From M0103 sp040386155 (GTDB lineage: Bacteria; Bacteroidota; Bacteroidia; Flavobacteriales_D; Crocinitomicaceae): a stretch of DNA of 64,000 bases. The stretch is taken from assembly GCA_040386155.1 (NCBI GenBank), contig JAZKFZ010000005.1:248001-312000 (forward strand), written 5' to 3'. Below the pieces are notes generated by a model. It was not told where the DNA came from and ran no database searches. It saw nothing but the letters and a program-made list of their open reading frames with translations. Positions 9,091-17,225 of this stretch are shown here, piece after piece. The stretch's first letter is position 1. Each line of letters opens with the position of its first letter. A program made the position numbers and the translations under genes.

Positions 9091-9900
9091 TTAATTCTCA
9101 ACATTGATGGAAAAGCAGAAAATTTTATCAACAGTTTGCAAATAAACGTATTGACTATTCATCTTAAAATCGAGCACACCCTCGATTGGCAGTGTATATT
9201 CTTTCGATAAACTGGTTTCTGTATCAATCACTTGCAGAACATTATTTCGCAAAACTATCAGATTTTCCCCAAAAGCATCAAACTTAGTTGCATCCTTAAT
9301 TTCGTAGTGTTTCATTAGCGAGCCATAGATATCGAAACTATAAATTCCTTTCGTAGCATCAAAAACATAGAACACATTGTTCATTTCCTTCAATTCATCT
9401 ATTTGATTCAGCGACAACATTCCTTTCAGATTTCCTGTTTCAACAATGTAATTGGTTTGCAAATTCATGAGTAAAAGTCGGTAGTTGACTTGATCTAAAA
9501 TCCAAATTCGATCAGAAAGGGAGGACACCGCGATATTGGAAACCGTTTGCACACCAAAGTTGGCCAAATCCAAACAATTTTCTGTGAGCGTTAGGGTATT
9601 ATCAAAAGAACAAAACGTTTGTTGATTCTCGCAGAACACGATAATCTTCATCGAATTGATAGGTTCAATTTCAGAGGCTTTTCCAATATGAATGATACTT
9701 TGTTTGAATTTCACCGTCCCAGTGGAATCAATTTTTGTCAAAACGCCTTTACCAGAAGTAATTAAACTTCCTTGTGCATCAATTCCCCAAGCTGAGTTTG
9801 CGATATAATCAATGGAATAATTTTGCTTCCATGAGAGCTCTTCTTGAGAAAAACTAACGAAAAAGGAATTAAAAAAAAGTAGCGAAAGAAAAATTCTCAT
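9091..9900 (-). CDS. Exported protein of unknown function, possible propeller
   Basis: A 269-residue product with signal peptide MRIFLSLLFFNSFFVSFSQ. The body is a series of short beta-rich stretches such as AWGIDAQGSLITSG, RIWILDQVNYRLLLMN and NNVFYVFDATKGIYSFD, the sort of spacing seen in beta-propeller proteins. No catalytic motif is visible and I do not recognise a family. It starts 4 bases after the GH3 gene ends and is followed 55 bases later by the kinase, so the three probably share a transcript. Confidence 0.7.
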   Translation of the reverse strand: MRIFLSLLFFNSFFVSFSQEELSWKQNYSIDYIANSAWGIDAQGSLITSGKGVLTKIDSTGTVKFKQSIIHIGKASEIEPINSMKIIVFCENQQTFCSFDNTLTLTENCLDLANFGVQTVSNIAVSSLSDRIWILDQVNYRLLLMNLQTNYIVETGNLKGMLSLNQIDELKEMNNVFYVFDATKGIYSFDIYGSLMKHYEIKDATKFDAFGENLIVLRNNVLQVIDTETSLSKEYTLPIEGVLDFKMNSQYVYLQTVDKIFCFSINVEN

Positions 9901-9904
9901 AGTA

Positions 9905-11422
9905 TCATAAAGAGTTATTGACTAGCAAAATTTGTTCCAGCAATTCACGATCATTTGCTAAACGAGGAATTTTGTTTTGACCGCCTAGCTTTCCATGATT
10001 TTTCAACCAAGTATCAAACACTCCTTTCTTTCCAAGTCGCAAAGTTGGCAACTCCAATACCATGTTCTGATGTCGTTTTGCATCATAGTCGGAATTGATA
10101 CTTCGCAAATGCTCATCTAAATATACCATAAATTGATGTAAATCAGTTGGTTCTTTCAAAAATTCGATGAGCCATTCGTGACTTCCTTTTTCCTTATCAG
10201 TCATAAATACAGGTGCGACAGTGTATTCTCTAATTTGCGCATCCGTTTTCATTGAAGCATAACCAATTGCTGCATCAGCATTATCTACGATTAATTCTTC
10301 TCCAAACGTATTGATATAACTTTTTGTACGACCAGTAATTTTAAATCGATAGGGTACTTTGGAGGTAAATCGAATGGTGTCACCCAAAATATAGCGCCAT
10401 AATCCACCGTTGGTTGAGATTACGATTGCATACTGCTCACCTACTTCCACATCTCCTAATGAAATTACATTTTTAGAATCAGTGCCTTCAAAATCTTTCA
10501 TTGGGATAAATTCGTAGAAGATCCCGTAGTCGAGCATCAGCAATAAATCATCGCTGTGCACTTGGTCTTGAATACCAAAAAATCCTTCTGAGGCATTGTA
10601 AGTTTCGACATAGTTCATGTCTGGAAAACCTATCAATTTTTTAAAATGTTCACGATAAGGTTCAAAGCTTACACCGCCATGCATAAACATTTCGAGGTTA
10701 GGCCACACTTCTTTCAACGTACTTTTTCCCGTAATTTCTAGTACTCTATTGGCAAGAACCATCGTCCAACTGGGAACGCCAGCCAAAATATATACATCAT
10801 CGTTGATGGTATTTTGAGCCATTCGTTCGATTTTGCTTTCCCACTCGCTCATGAGTGCAATTTCGCGTGAAGGCGTCCGACGAATTTCAGCCCACCAAGG
10901 CAAATTTTTCACTATGATGGCTGATAAATCTCCAAAATAAGAATCTGCACTCAATTGATTTACTTGAGCACTTCCTCCAACAATTAAATGGCGACCGTTG
11001 TATAATTTTCTTTTGGGGTGATTGTCGTAATAGATGGCCAAAAGGTCTTTTCCTCCTTTGTAGTGACAATCGAACAACGATTCTTTTGTTACAGGGATTA
11101 ACTTTGAGCGATCACTTGTTGTGCCAGAAGATTTGGCGAACCATTTTGTATTAGAAGCCCATAACAAATTTTGTTTGTTATTCATCAAGCGTTCTATCCA
11201 CGGCTTAAAATCTTCGTACTCGTGCAAGGGGACCAAGCGCTTGTACTGCTCATAATTTTTGATTTCGTAGAAATGGTATTTGAGTCCAAACTCCGTGTAT
11301 TTCGCAAAATCAATCATTTTAAAAAACAACTCCTCCTGAACTTCCAACGGATATTGCCGAAAGAGGTCAATTTGGTGCATTCTTTTCTTAATGACCCAAG
11401 CGAAAATGGAGTTGAAAGGCAT
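9905..11422 (-). CDS. GH3 auxin-responsive promoter family protein
   Basis: Member of the GH3 branch of acyl-adenylate-forming enzymes, which in plants join amino acids to carboxylic acids; bacterial members have no settled substrate. Motifs include KSSGTTSDRSKLIPVT (the phosphate-binding loop of adenylating enzymes), YNASEGFFGIQD and LGDTIRF followed by the KITGRTKSYINTFGEE hinge. The ATG at 11422 (MPFNSIFAWVIKKRM) is the better start; a TTG at 11452 would add ten residues with no family resemblance. Length of 505 fits. It heads an apparent operon with the unknown exported protein and the kinase. Confidence 0.88.
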   Translation of the reverse strand: MPFNSIFAWVIKKRMHQIDLFRQYPLEVQEELFFKMIDFAKYTEFGLKYHFYEIKNYEQYKRLVPLHEYEDFKPWIERLMNNKQNLLWASNTKWFAKSSGTTSDRSKLIPVTKESLFDCHYKGGKDLLAIYYDNHPKRKLYNGRHLIVGGSAQVNQLSADSYFGDLSAIIVKNLPWWAEIRRTPSREIALMSEWESKIERMAQNTINDDVYILAGVPSWTMVLANRVLEITGKSTLKEVWPNLEMFMHGGVSFEPYREHFKKLIGFPDMNYVETYNASEGFFGIQDQVHSDDLLLMLDYGIFYEFIPMKDFEGTDSKNVISLGDVEVGEQYAIVISTNGGLWRYILGDTIRFTSKVPYRFKITGRTKSYINTFGEELIVDNADAAIGYASMKTDAQIREYTVAPVFMTDKEKGSHEWLIEFLKEPTDLHQFMVYLDEHLRSINSDYDAKRHQNMVLELPTLRLGKKGVFDTWLKNHGKLGGQNKIPRLANDRELLEQILLVNNSL

Positions 11423-11519
11423 ACGAAAAAAGAGACAAGGAACAAGGAACAAGTGTTGAGAATTAGCACCTGTTACTAATCTTCAACTTACTCCTGAAAC
11501 TTTAGGTCTTACATCTTGA

Positions 11520-11618
11520 TTATCCCCAAACAAGGATAGAAACAATGATGCTCAATAATGCAATTGTAATTATTGTTCCTACTGCAGCGGTAGATCCTTC
11601 AAAAAAATTATCAGCCAT
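11520..11618 (-). CDS. Candidate 32-residue single-span membrane peptide
   Basis: Reverse-strand reading from ATG at 11618 to TAA at 11522-11520 gives MADNFFEGSTAAVGTI followed by a 16-residue hydrophobic run ending VWG. It lies 33 bases behind the Bax-inhibitor gene in the same direction and fills a gap of about 200 bases that otherwise holds no gene. There is no clear Shine-Dalgarno sequence, which is usual here. A short acidic head and one helix resemble known small regulatory membrane peptides, but no family is recognised. Confidence 0.45.
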   Translation of the reverse strand: MADNFFEGSTAAVGTIITIALLSIIVSILVWG

Positions 11619-11651
11619 TTTTATGTGTTTTTTATAATTATTAATTCAGTG

Positions 11652-12359
11652 TTATTCGCGAGAACCCATTATTCTTAGTAAAGATAAGAACAAATTGATA
11701 AACAAGATATACAATTGTAATCCTCCAATCAAAGCCAATTTACTTCTATCAATTCCAGAAAGTTCTTCATTAGAAGCAACTGTTTTCAATTGCTGCATGT
11801 AATAAGCTGTCAATCCAGTAAATACAAAAACCCCTAGCACTGAAATGACAAAACTCATCATGCTGCTACCGATAAAAATATTCACGATTCCAGCAATGAA
11901 CATACCAATGAATAGCATGTACAGCAGGCTCCCAAATTTGGTTAAATCTATTTTGGTGGTATAACCTAGGATTGCCATTCCTGCAAAAGCGCCGGCTGTT
12001 ACCAAAAAAGTTTGGAAAATTGCTGCGTTAGAGTACACTAGGAATATGGTGCTGAGGGATAAGCCCATTAGTACTGAATATCCTAAAAACAAGATAGTCA
12101 ATAAGCCCAACGACAATCTCCTGTACGCCATTTGGATCACTAGACCTAATCCTACTGGAGCAAATGCAATTACATAAAATAGTGGTGAAATCCCATTGGC
12201 AGTTATAAAATATCTTTCAAAAAACGCAGGAGTTCCAGCATAATATGATATTACACCAGAAATTGCTAACGCTCCAAACATGTAGGCGTACACATTTTTA
12301 AAAAAATCACGTGTTATTTCCTTTGAATATTCTCCCGTGGTGTTAAATAATTCGTTCAT
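11652..12359 (-). CDS. Bax inhibitor-1/YccA family membrane protein
   Basis: Integral inner-membrane protein of 235 residues with seven hydrophobic segments. After a short polar head (MNELFNTTGEYSKEITRDFF) come FKNVYAYMFGALAISGV, and later the conserved loops GYSVLMGLSLS and FTGLTAYYMQQL, ending in the segment LQLYILFINLFLSLLRI. These match the BI-1 (YbhL/YccA) family, pH-sensitive calcium leak channels in the few cases studied. It begins 2 bases after folE ends, so it is probably expressed with it, though no functional link is obvious. Confidence 0.9.
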   Translation of the reverse strand: MNELFNTTGEYSKEITRDFFKNVYAYMFGALAISGVISYYAGTPAFFERYFITANGISPLFYVIAFAPVGLGLVIQMAYRRLSLGLLTILFLGYSVLMGLSLSTIFLVYSNAAIFQTFLVTAGAFAGMAILGYTTKIDLTKFGSLLYMLFIGMFIAGIVNIFIGSSMMSFVISVLGVFVFTGLTAYYMQQLKTVASNEELSGIDRSKLALIGGLQLYILFINLFLSLLRIMGSRE

Positions 12360-12361
12360 AG

Positions 12362-12955
12362 TTAATGTAATTTTGCTTGTACTAAATTAATAAATTCTTT
12401 TCGTGTGGAATCGTTATTCAAAAATATTCCAGTAAACGCACTTGAAGTTGTCACTGAATTTTGCTTTTGCACGCCGCGCATTTGCATGCACATGTGCGCA
12501 CACTCAATCACAACAGCTACTCCAAGTGGATCCAAAGTGCGTTGAATGCAATCTCTAATTTCAATAGTTAAACGCTCCTGCACTTGTAAACGACGAGAGT
12601 AAGCATCTACCACACGAGGAATTTTGCTTAAACCAACAATTTTTCCTTTTGGGATATAAGCAACATGTACTTTTCCGAAGAATGGCAATAAATGGTGCTC
12701 ACACATGGAATACACTTCAATGTCTTTCACAATCACCATTTCAGAGTACGCTTCATGAAAAATTGCTTGATTGATGATATCATCTGGATTTTGATCATAG
12801 CCACTCGTCATGAACTGCATTGCTTTTGCAACACGCTCAGGTGTTTTTAGCAATCCCTCACGCTCTGTATTCTCACCAATCAATTTAAGAATTTCGGCGT
12901 AGTGAGTGCCCAATTTCGCTGTCAGTTGGTCGTCGTATTGTTCTTCTTTTTTCAT
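12362..12955 (-). CDS. folE: GTP cyclohydrolase I, type I
   Basis: Converts GTP to 7,8-dihydroneopterin triphosphate, the first step of folate and tetrahydropterin synthesis. The 197-residue protein has the zinc-site blocks SMCEHHLLPF (Cys and His ligands) and ECAHMCMQMRG (second Cys), together with GKVHVAYIPKGKIVGLSKIPR and QERLT. The zinc cysteines show it is the FolE1 type, not the zinc-independent FolE2. The next gene upstream at 13141-13572 encodes an enzyme that uses FolE's product, which makes a shared pathway likely. Confidence 0.95.
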   Translation of the reverse strand: MKKEEQYDDQLTAKLGTHYAEILKLIGENTEREGLLKTPERVAKAMQFMTSGYDQNPDDIINQAIFHEAYSEMVIVKDIEVYSMCEHHLLPFFGKVHVAYIPKGKIVGLSKIPRVVDAYSRRLQVQERLTIEIRDCIQRTLDPLGVAVVIECAHMCMQMRGVQKQNSVTTSSAFTGIFLNNDSTRKEFINLVQAKLH

Positions 12956-13140
12956 TTGTGTAAAATTACAAATTTTACCTTGAGCTTGTCGAAATGTGCA
13001 AATTTGTTTAAGTGATTTTAAGAAACATTAAGAAATGGGACAGAAAATGTATTGTAAATCCGCAGTCCAGCAATCGTATATCTTTGCCTTCGATACGCCT
13101 CCTTTCGTCGGCACTCAGTCATCAATTTTAATATCGCAAA

Positions 13141-13572
13141 TTAATAAGGTTGCTTACCTCCATAATACTCGACAAAATTATTTTCTGTCTCCACCAATTT
13201 TATCTTCACTAGCTCTCCGCCCGCTATGGTAATTGAAGGTGCAATCTGCTTCCATATTTCAATCGCCAAATTTTCGGTGGAGACCATTAATCCTTTTAAA
13301 AAAGGCACATCTAAATTCAAGTTTTTGTGATCTAAGACCTCTACAACATCCCGCTTCAGAAGCACACTCAAGTCCTTTAAATTAATAACAAAACCAGTTT
13401 CTGGGTTCGGAACGCCTTTTACTGTAACATAAATCTCAAAATTGTGACCATGCCAGTTTTTATTACTGCAGCGACCAAACACCTCTTCATTCTTCGCATC
13501 AGACCATTCTTCACGGTATAGTTTATGCGCCGCGTTAAAGGTTTCTCTTCTTGTTATGTAAACGACTTCCAC
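13141..13572 (-). CDS. 6-pyruvoyl-tetrahydropterin synthase / QueD family protein
   Basis: Acts on dihydroneopterin triphosphate, the FolE product. Zinc ligands are His16, His41 and His43 (NAAH and HGH), and the catalytic cysteine is Cys35. The spacing is C-x5-HGH (CSNKNWHGH), as in animal 6-pyruvoyl-tetrahydropterin synthase, rather than the C-x3-HGH of QueD. The blocks LDHKNLNLDVPF, STENLAIEIW and VETENNFVEY also resemble the animal enzyme. The start is taken as GTG 13572 because a promoter box lies at 13590-13597; the more upstream TTG at 13611 would precede it. Length is then 143 residues. Assignment to the family is firm; pyruvoyl versus carboxy product is inferred. Confidence 0.85.
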   Translation of the reverse strand: MEVVYITRRETFNAAHKLYREEWSDAKNEEVFGRCSNKNWHGHNFEIYVTVKGVPNPETGFVINLKDLSVLLKRDVVEVLDHKNLNLDVPFLKGLMVSTENLAIEIWKQIAPSITIAGGELVKIKLVETENNFVEYYGGKQPY

Positions 13573-13589
13573 GTGTTTGAAATATTTTG

Positions 13590-13619
13590 CAAAGTTAGGG
13601 AAAAGAGTCAAGACTGCAA
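13590..13619 (-). promoter_or_regulatory. Promoter of the pterin synthase gene (TAACTTTG with TTG at -33)
   Basis: On the minus strand the -7 box TAACTTTG (13597-13590) matches TAnnTTTG. A TTG at 13619-13617 lies exactly 19 bases upstream, the consensus Bacteroidota spacing. It leaves a leader of at most 17 bases before GTG 13572 and rules against a start at 13611. Confidence 0.65.
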
Positions 13620-13668
13620 GAATCAGGAGTCAAGACTAGTTTTTTTTTTCATAAACAAGTCTTGCCTC

Positions 13669-13697
13669 TTGGCTCTTGACTCTTTTGTCTACCTTTG
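13669..13697 (+). promoter_or_regulatory. Promoter of tlyA (TTG-N18-TACCTTTG)
   Basis: TTG at 13669-13671, 18 bases, then TACCTTTG at 13690-13697. Only 4 bases separate the box from the ATG at 13702, so the transcript must start at or very near the start codon and is probably leaderless. Confidence 0.6.
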
Positions 13698-13701
13698 TTC
13701 C

Positions 13702-14433
13702 ATGGAAGAAGAACGCATCGATAAATTGATTTTGCAACGCGGATTGGTAAGCTCACGTGTTAGAGCGGAGCAAATTATTCGTGAGTCAGGAGTAAAAGTA
13801 AACGGGAAACTGATCAACAAAACAGGTAAAAAAGTGCCCATGGATGCTGAAATAGAACTCATGGAAGAAGAAATTCCGTGGGTTTCAAGAGGTGCATTAA
13901 AATTAGTAAGGGCGCTTGAAGAATGGAAACCCGAAATTGAAGGTAAAATCTTTATGGACATTGGGGCTTCAACTGGCGGATTTACAGAAGTTTTGCTTCA
14001 AAATGGTGCTAATAAAGTGTATTGCATTGATGTTGGCACAAAGCAGTTGCATCCTAGAATCAAGGAGAATGAAAAAGTAATCAATTACGAAAAAACGCAT
14101 GTCCGTGATCTAACTTCTCGCCTAATTCCTGAACTTGTTGATGGCTGCGTTATTGATGTATCCTTCATTTCATTAGAAAAAATTTTTCCCTTCATTCATG
14201 CCTTTTTGAAACCCAACGCTTTTGTGATTGTTTTAATAAAACCACAATTTGAAGTGGGGCGAGAGAATGTCAATAAAAAAGGATTGGTGAAATCTACAAC
14301 CCTTTATCCGCTAGTAATTGAAAATGTAATCTCTTCTGCAAAGGCCAATCAATTGCTCTACAAATCACACATCGAATCCCCTATTTTAGGAGGAGACGGG
14401 AATATGGAATTCTTAGGCTATTTCACAAAATAA
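13702..14433 (+). CDS. TlyA family rRNA (cytidine-2'-O)-methyltransferase
   Basis: Predicted to methylate ribose hydroxyls of ribosomal RNA using S-adenosylmethionine. The 243-residue protein starts with an S4 RNA-binding domain (ERIDKLILQRGLVSSR, then VKVNGKLINKTGKKV). A Rossmann methyltransferase domain follows, with SAM-binding FMDIGASTGGFTEVLLQNGA, VYCIDVGTKQL and VIDVSFISLEK. Order and length match TlyA. The ATG at 13702 is chosen because the frame upstream runs through the promoter region. The family contains hemolysin-annotated proteins, but the domain set is that of an RNA methyltransferase. Confidence 0.9.
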   Translation: MEEERIDKLILQRGLVSSRVRAEQIIRESGVKVNGKLINKTGKKVPMDAEIELMEEEIPWVSRGALKLVRALEEWKPEIEGKIFMDIGASTGGFTEVLLQNGANKVYCIDVGTKQLHPRIKENEKVINYEKTHVRDLTSRLIPELVDGCVIDVSFISLEKIFPFIHAFLKPNAFVIVLIKPQFEVGRENVNKKGLVKSTTLYPLVIENVISSAKANQLLYKSHIESPILGGDGNMEFLGYFTK

Positions 14434-14453
14434 CGATTTGTAAAACAATTTGT

Positions 14454-14461
14454 TAAGTTTG
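14454..14461 (+). promoter_or_regulatory. -7 promoter box TAAGTTTG
   Basis: Matches TAnnTTTG, 34 bases before the ATG at 14496; it lies 20 bases after the tlyA stop. No TTG at the correct -33 spacing. Confidence 0.45.
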
Positions 14462-14495
14462 TGGTGGCTATATAGTCCTTATAACTAATCGTCTT

Positions 14496-15092
14496 ATGAA
14501 AAAACTACTTATTGCCCTTTTAGGATTCATTCCCTTTTCTGGCTCCACGCAGACAAATTGTGATTCTCTAGTTATCAATTGTTGTGATGCAAGTTTACTT
14601 GCCGAGGATACGCTCATGCTAACGGCTCACAATGATGCCACCATGGAAATTTTTAGTTATCCAGGATTTCGGTTAATTGATGGCAGTTCAACAATAGTTG
14701 CTGAAGAAACCGTTAATTATTTCGGAATTGGCTTTTCTGATCAAACCCATTATTTAGATGTGCTTCAGCCCATTTCACTTCCGTTCACTGGCACACTTGA
14801 GCTGTGGGGTGGTTTTTACGACACCCTTTATTGCACTTTTAATTTAACCATTTCTACCAGCGGAATGCTTGAGTTTAAAAATGAAATACAGATGTACCCC
14901 AATCCTACTAATGATTTCATTTTCATCGAAGGTGTAAATGAAGGTGAGTTTCAATTAACTACGATGGATGGAAAGGTGATTAGAACTGTGAACGCAAATC
15001 AATCCGTCAACATTCAAGATTTGCCATCTGGTTCGTATTTTTTAGTTCCTACCTCAGGTCCATTAAATCCAACTAAATTCATAAAACACTAA
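14496..15092 (+). CDS. Small secreted protein with T9SS type A sorting domain
   Basis: A 198-residue protein with signal peptide MKKLLIALLGFIPFSGSTQ. A short cysteine-containing beta-rich body (NCDSLVINCCDASLL) runs to about residue 120. The C-terminal ~75 residues begin MYPNPTNDFIFIEG and continue with QLTTMDGKVIRT and LPSGSYFLV, the pattern of the T9SS type A sorting domain, which directs export through the type IX secretion system and attachment to or release from the surface. The ending KFIKH is typical. The body has no motif I recognise. Confidence 0.82.
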   Translation: MKKLLIALLGFIPFSGSTQTNCDSLVINCCDASLLAEDTLMLTAHNDATMEIFSYPGFRLIDGSSTIVAEETVNYFGIGFSDQTHYLDVLQPISLPFTGTLELWGGFYDTLYCTFNLTISTSGMLEFKNEIQMYPNPTNDFIFIEGVNEGEFQLTTMDGKVIRTVNANQSVNIQDLPSGSYFLVPTSGPLNPTKFIKH

Positions 15093-15226
15093 TTTTTTTG
15101 CTACTGAACATGTAATTAGTTTACGTCCCAATAAGTTGAAATGCTTCGCAAAGTTTTTCGTGATATTAATTTGTGATTTGGTAATTTTTCAAGCGCTGCA
15201 ATACATAGAATAATTCTAAATAATCG

Positions 15227-15234
15227 TACTTTTG
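15227..15234 (+). promoter_or_regulatory. -7 promoter box TACTTTTG of the suf operon
   Basis: Matches TAnnTTTG, with 7 bases between the box and the sufS ATG at 15242, implying a very short or absent leader. No clear -33 TTG. Confidence 0.55.
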
Positions 15235-15241
15235 TACTATT

Positions 15242-16477
15242 ATGGGAGAAATCGGTAAAAAACCATTTAAAGTTAGAGAAATCAGGGAACAATTTCCTGC
15301 ACTGCGTCAACAGATTTACGGAAAAAACTTAATCTATTTTGACAATGGCGCTACTTCTCAAAAGCCACAAGTAGTGTTAGATGCTATCAATCGTGTCTAT
15401 TCCAAAGACAATGCGAATGTTCACAGAGGGGTTCATTTTATGAGTCAGCGAGCTACCAATGAATTTGAAGAAGCGAGAGTATCGATTCAAAACTATGTCA
15501 ATGCGGCAAAATCAGAAGAAATTATTTTCACCAAAGGAACAACAGATGGTATTAATCTAGTGGCATCTTCTTTCGGTGAATTACTAAATGCTGGCGACGA
15601 AATTGTGATTACTGCAATGGAACATCACTCTAATATCGTTCCTTGGCAAATGCTATGTCTACGAAAAGGCTTAACATTGCGCGTTGCCCCTATCAACAAA
15701 AAAGGTGAATTAATTATTGAAGAGTTTGATAAATTACTGAACGAGAAAACAAAATTAGTAGCAGTTACGCATATATCAAATACACTTGGAACAATCAATC
15801 CTGTAAAGGACTTGGCTCAAAAAGCACATGCAGTTGGAGCAAAAATTCTAGTGGATGGTGCTCAAAGTATTCAACACATGAAAATTGATGTCCGTAATAT
15901 CGATTGTGATTTTTTTGTATTTTCAAGTCACAAAGTATTCGGTCCAACTGGAATTGGTGTTCTGTATGGTAAAGAAGCAATTCTTGAAAAAATGCCTCCC
16001 TACCAAGGTGGTGGTGATATGATTTCAAAAGTTACTTTCGAAAAAACGACCTACAATGAACTTCCCTTCAAGTTTGAAGCAGGAACTCCACATATTGCAG
16101 GAGCTATTTGTTTGGGAGAAGCGATTCGCTTTTTGAATCAATACGACATGAACGAAATTCATGACTATGAAAGAGAAATTGCCGATTATGCGCAAGATTT
16201 GCTCGATACCTTTGAAGGAATGGAAATCTATGGTCGTGCAAAGCAAAAAACGAGTGTTGTTTCCTTTGGAATGGAAGGTGTTCATCCCTTCGATCTAGGC
16301 ACTTTATTAGACAAGCAAGGAATTGCAGTGAGAACTGGCCACCACTGCACACAGCCATTAATGGAATTTTTCAAAATTCCTGGAACGGTAAGAGCTTCAT
16401 TCGCATTTTACAATACGCGCGAGGAGGTAGATGTGTTCGTTGCTGCAGTAGACAAAAGTTTAACCATGTTGAAATGA
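15242..16477 (+). CDS. sufS: Cysteine desulfurase, SufS type
   Basis: PLP enzyme that takes sulfur from cysteine for iron-sulfur cluster assembly. In the 411-residue protein the PLP lysine is Lys231 in SSHKVFGPTGIGVLYG, and the persulfide cysteine is Cys369 in RTGHHCTQPLM; both are the SufS (group II) forms. ATSQKPQVVLDAI, NVHRG and TAMEHHSNIVPWQ are further family blocks. Its stop overlaps the start of sufE, its activating partner. SufBCD scaffold genes are not nearby, so the suf genes are split in this genome. Confidence 0.95.
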   Translation: MGEIGKKPFKVREIREQFPALRQQIYGKNLIYFDNGATSQKPQVVLDAINRVYSKDNANVHRGVHFMSQRATNEFEEARVSIQNYVNAAKSEEIIFTKGTTDGINLVASSFGELLNAGDEIVITAMEHHSNIVPWQMLCLRKGLTLRVAPINKKGELIIEEFDKLLNEKTKLVAVTHISNTLGTINPVKDLAQKAHAVGAKILVDGAQSIQHMKIDVRNIDCDFFVFSSHKVFGPTGIGVLYGKEAILEKMPPYQGGGDMISKVTFEKTTYNELPFKFEAGTPHIAGAICLGEAIRFLNQYDMNEIHDYEREIADYAQDLLDTFEGMEIYGRAKQKTSVVSFGMEGVHPFDLGTLLDKQGIAVRTGHHCTQPLMEFFKIPGTVRASFAFYNTREEVDVFVAAVDKSLTMLK

Positions 16478-16896
16478 TGACAATTGAAGCAAAACAGCAA
16501 GAAATTATAGAAGACTTTTCTCTTTTTGAAGATTGGATGCAGAAATACGAGTACATCATCGAGTTGGGAAAAGACTTGCCAATCATTGCGAATGAATTAA
16601 AAACACAAGAACGAATTATTGAAGGATGTCAATCTAGAGTGTGGTTAGCAACAGATGTTGTGGATGGAAAAATGAAGTTTTCAGCAGACTCAGATGCAAT
16701 TATTACAAAGGGAATTATTGGATTGTTGATTCGCGTGGTGAACAATGAATCGCCAGAAACAGTTGCTACTGCAGATTTACATTTTATAAAAGATATTGGA
16801 CTCCAAGAGCATCTTTCCCCTACCCGAGCAAATGGATTAGCAAGCATGGTGAAAAGGATGAAAATGGATGCACTACTAAATTTGAAAAAAGCTTAA
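16474..16896 (+). CDS. sufE: Sulfur acceptor SufE
   Basis: Accepts persulfide sulfur from SufS and passes it to the scaffold. The 140-residue protein has the acceptor cysteine at Cys52 in IIEGCQSRVWL, preceded by YEYIIELGKDLP and followed by DSDAIITKGIIGLLIRV, all standard SufE blocks. It starts within the sufS stop (ATGA), so translation is likely coupled. The product works in the cytoplasm as a complex with SufS. Confidence 0.95.
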   Translation: MMTIEAKQQEIIEDFSLFEDWMQKYEYIIELGKDLPIIANELKTQERIIEGCQSRVWLATDVVDGKMKFSADSDAIITKGIIGLLIRVVNNESPETVATADLHFIKDIGLQEHLSPTRANGLASMVKRMKMDALLNLKKA

Positions 16897-16897
16897 A

Positions 16898-17215
16898 ATG
16901 TCACAAGAAATTATAAAACTAGAGAGCAAGATTATAGAAGCTTTAAAAACGATTTATGATCCTGAGATTCCTGTAGACATATTTGAATTAGGTCTGATTT
17001 ACGAAGTAAAGATCGATGAGGCCAAGAATGTTATGATCGAAATGACCTTAACTTCACCCAATTGCCCCGTGGCAGAATCACTTCCAAAAGATGTAGAAAA
17101 CAAAGTTAGGGAAGTAGAAGAAGTGCAATCCGCAGAAGTAAAGATTGTTTTTGATCCACCATGGGACAAAGACATGATGAGTGAAGAAGCGAAGTTGGAA
17201 TTGGGATTTTTGTAA
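16898..17215 (+). CDS. DUF59/MIP18 family Fe-S assembly factor (SufT-like)
   Basis: A 105-residue protein of the DUF59 family, whose members help mature iron-sulfur proteins. The signature blocks are YDPEIPVDIFELGLIYEV, then MTLTSPNCPVAESLP with the conserved cysteine, and FDPPWDKDMMSEEAKLELG at the end. It starts 1 base after sufE, so an Fe-S role is supported by context as well as family. Naming it SufT would go further than the sequence allows. Confidence 0.88.
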   Translation: MSQEIIKLESKIIEALKTIYDPEIPVDIFELGLIYEVKIDEAKNVMIEMTLTSPNCPVAESLPKDVENKVREVEEVQSAEVKIVFDPPWDKDMMSEEAKLELGFL

Positions 17216-17225
17216 AAATTAGTCA

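Noticed and set aside
13035..13232. Plus-strand open frame with a TATCTTTG box inside (13079-13086)
   Set aside because: It runs into the reverse-strand pterin synthase gene and has no protein-like pattern; the box has no plus-strand gene after it.
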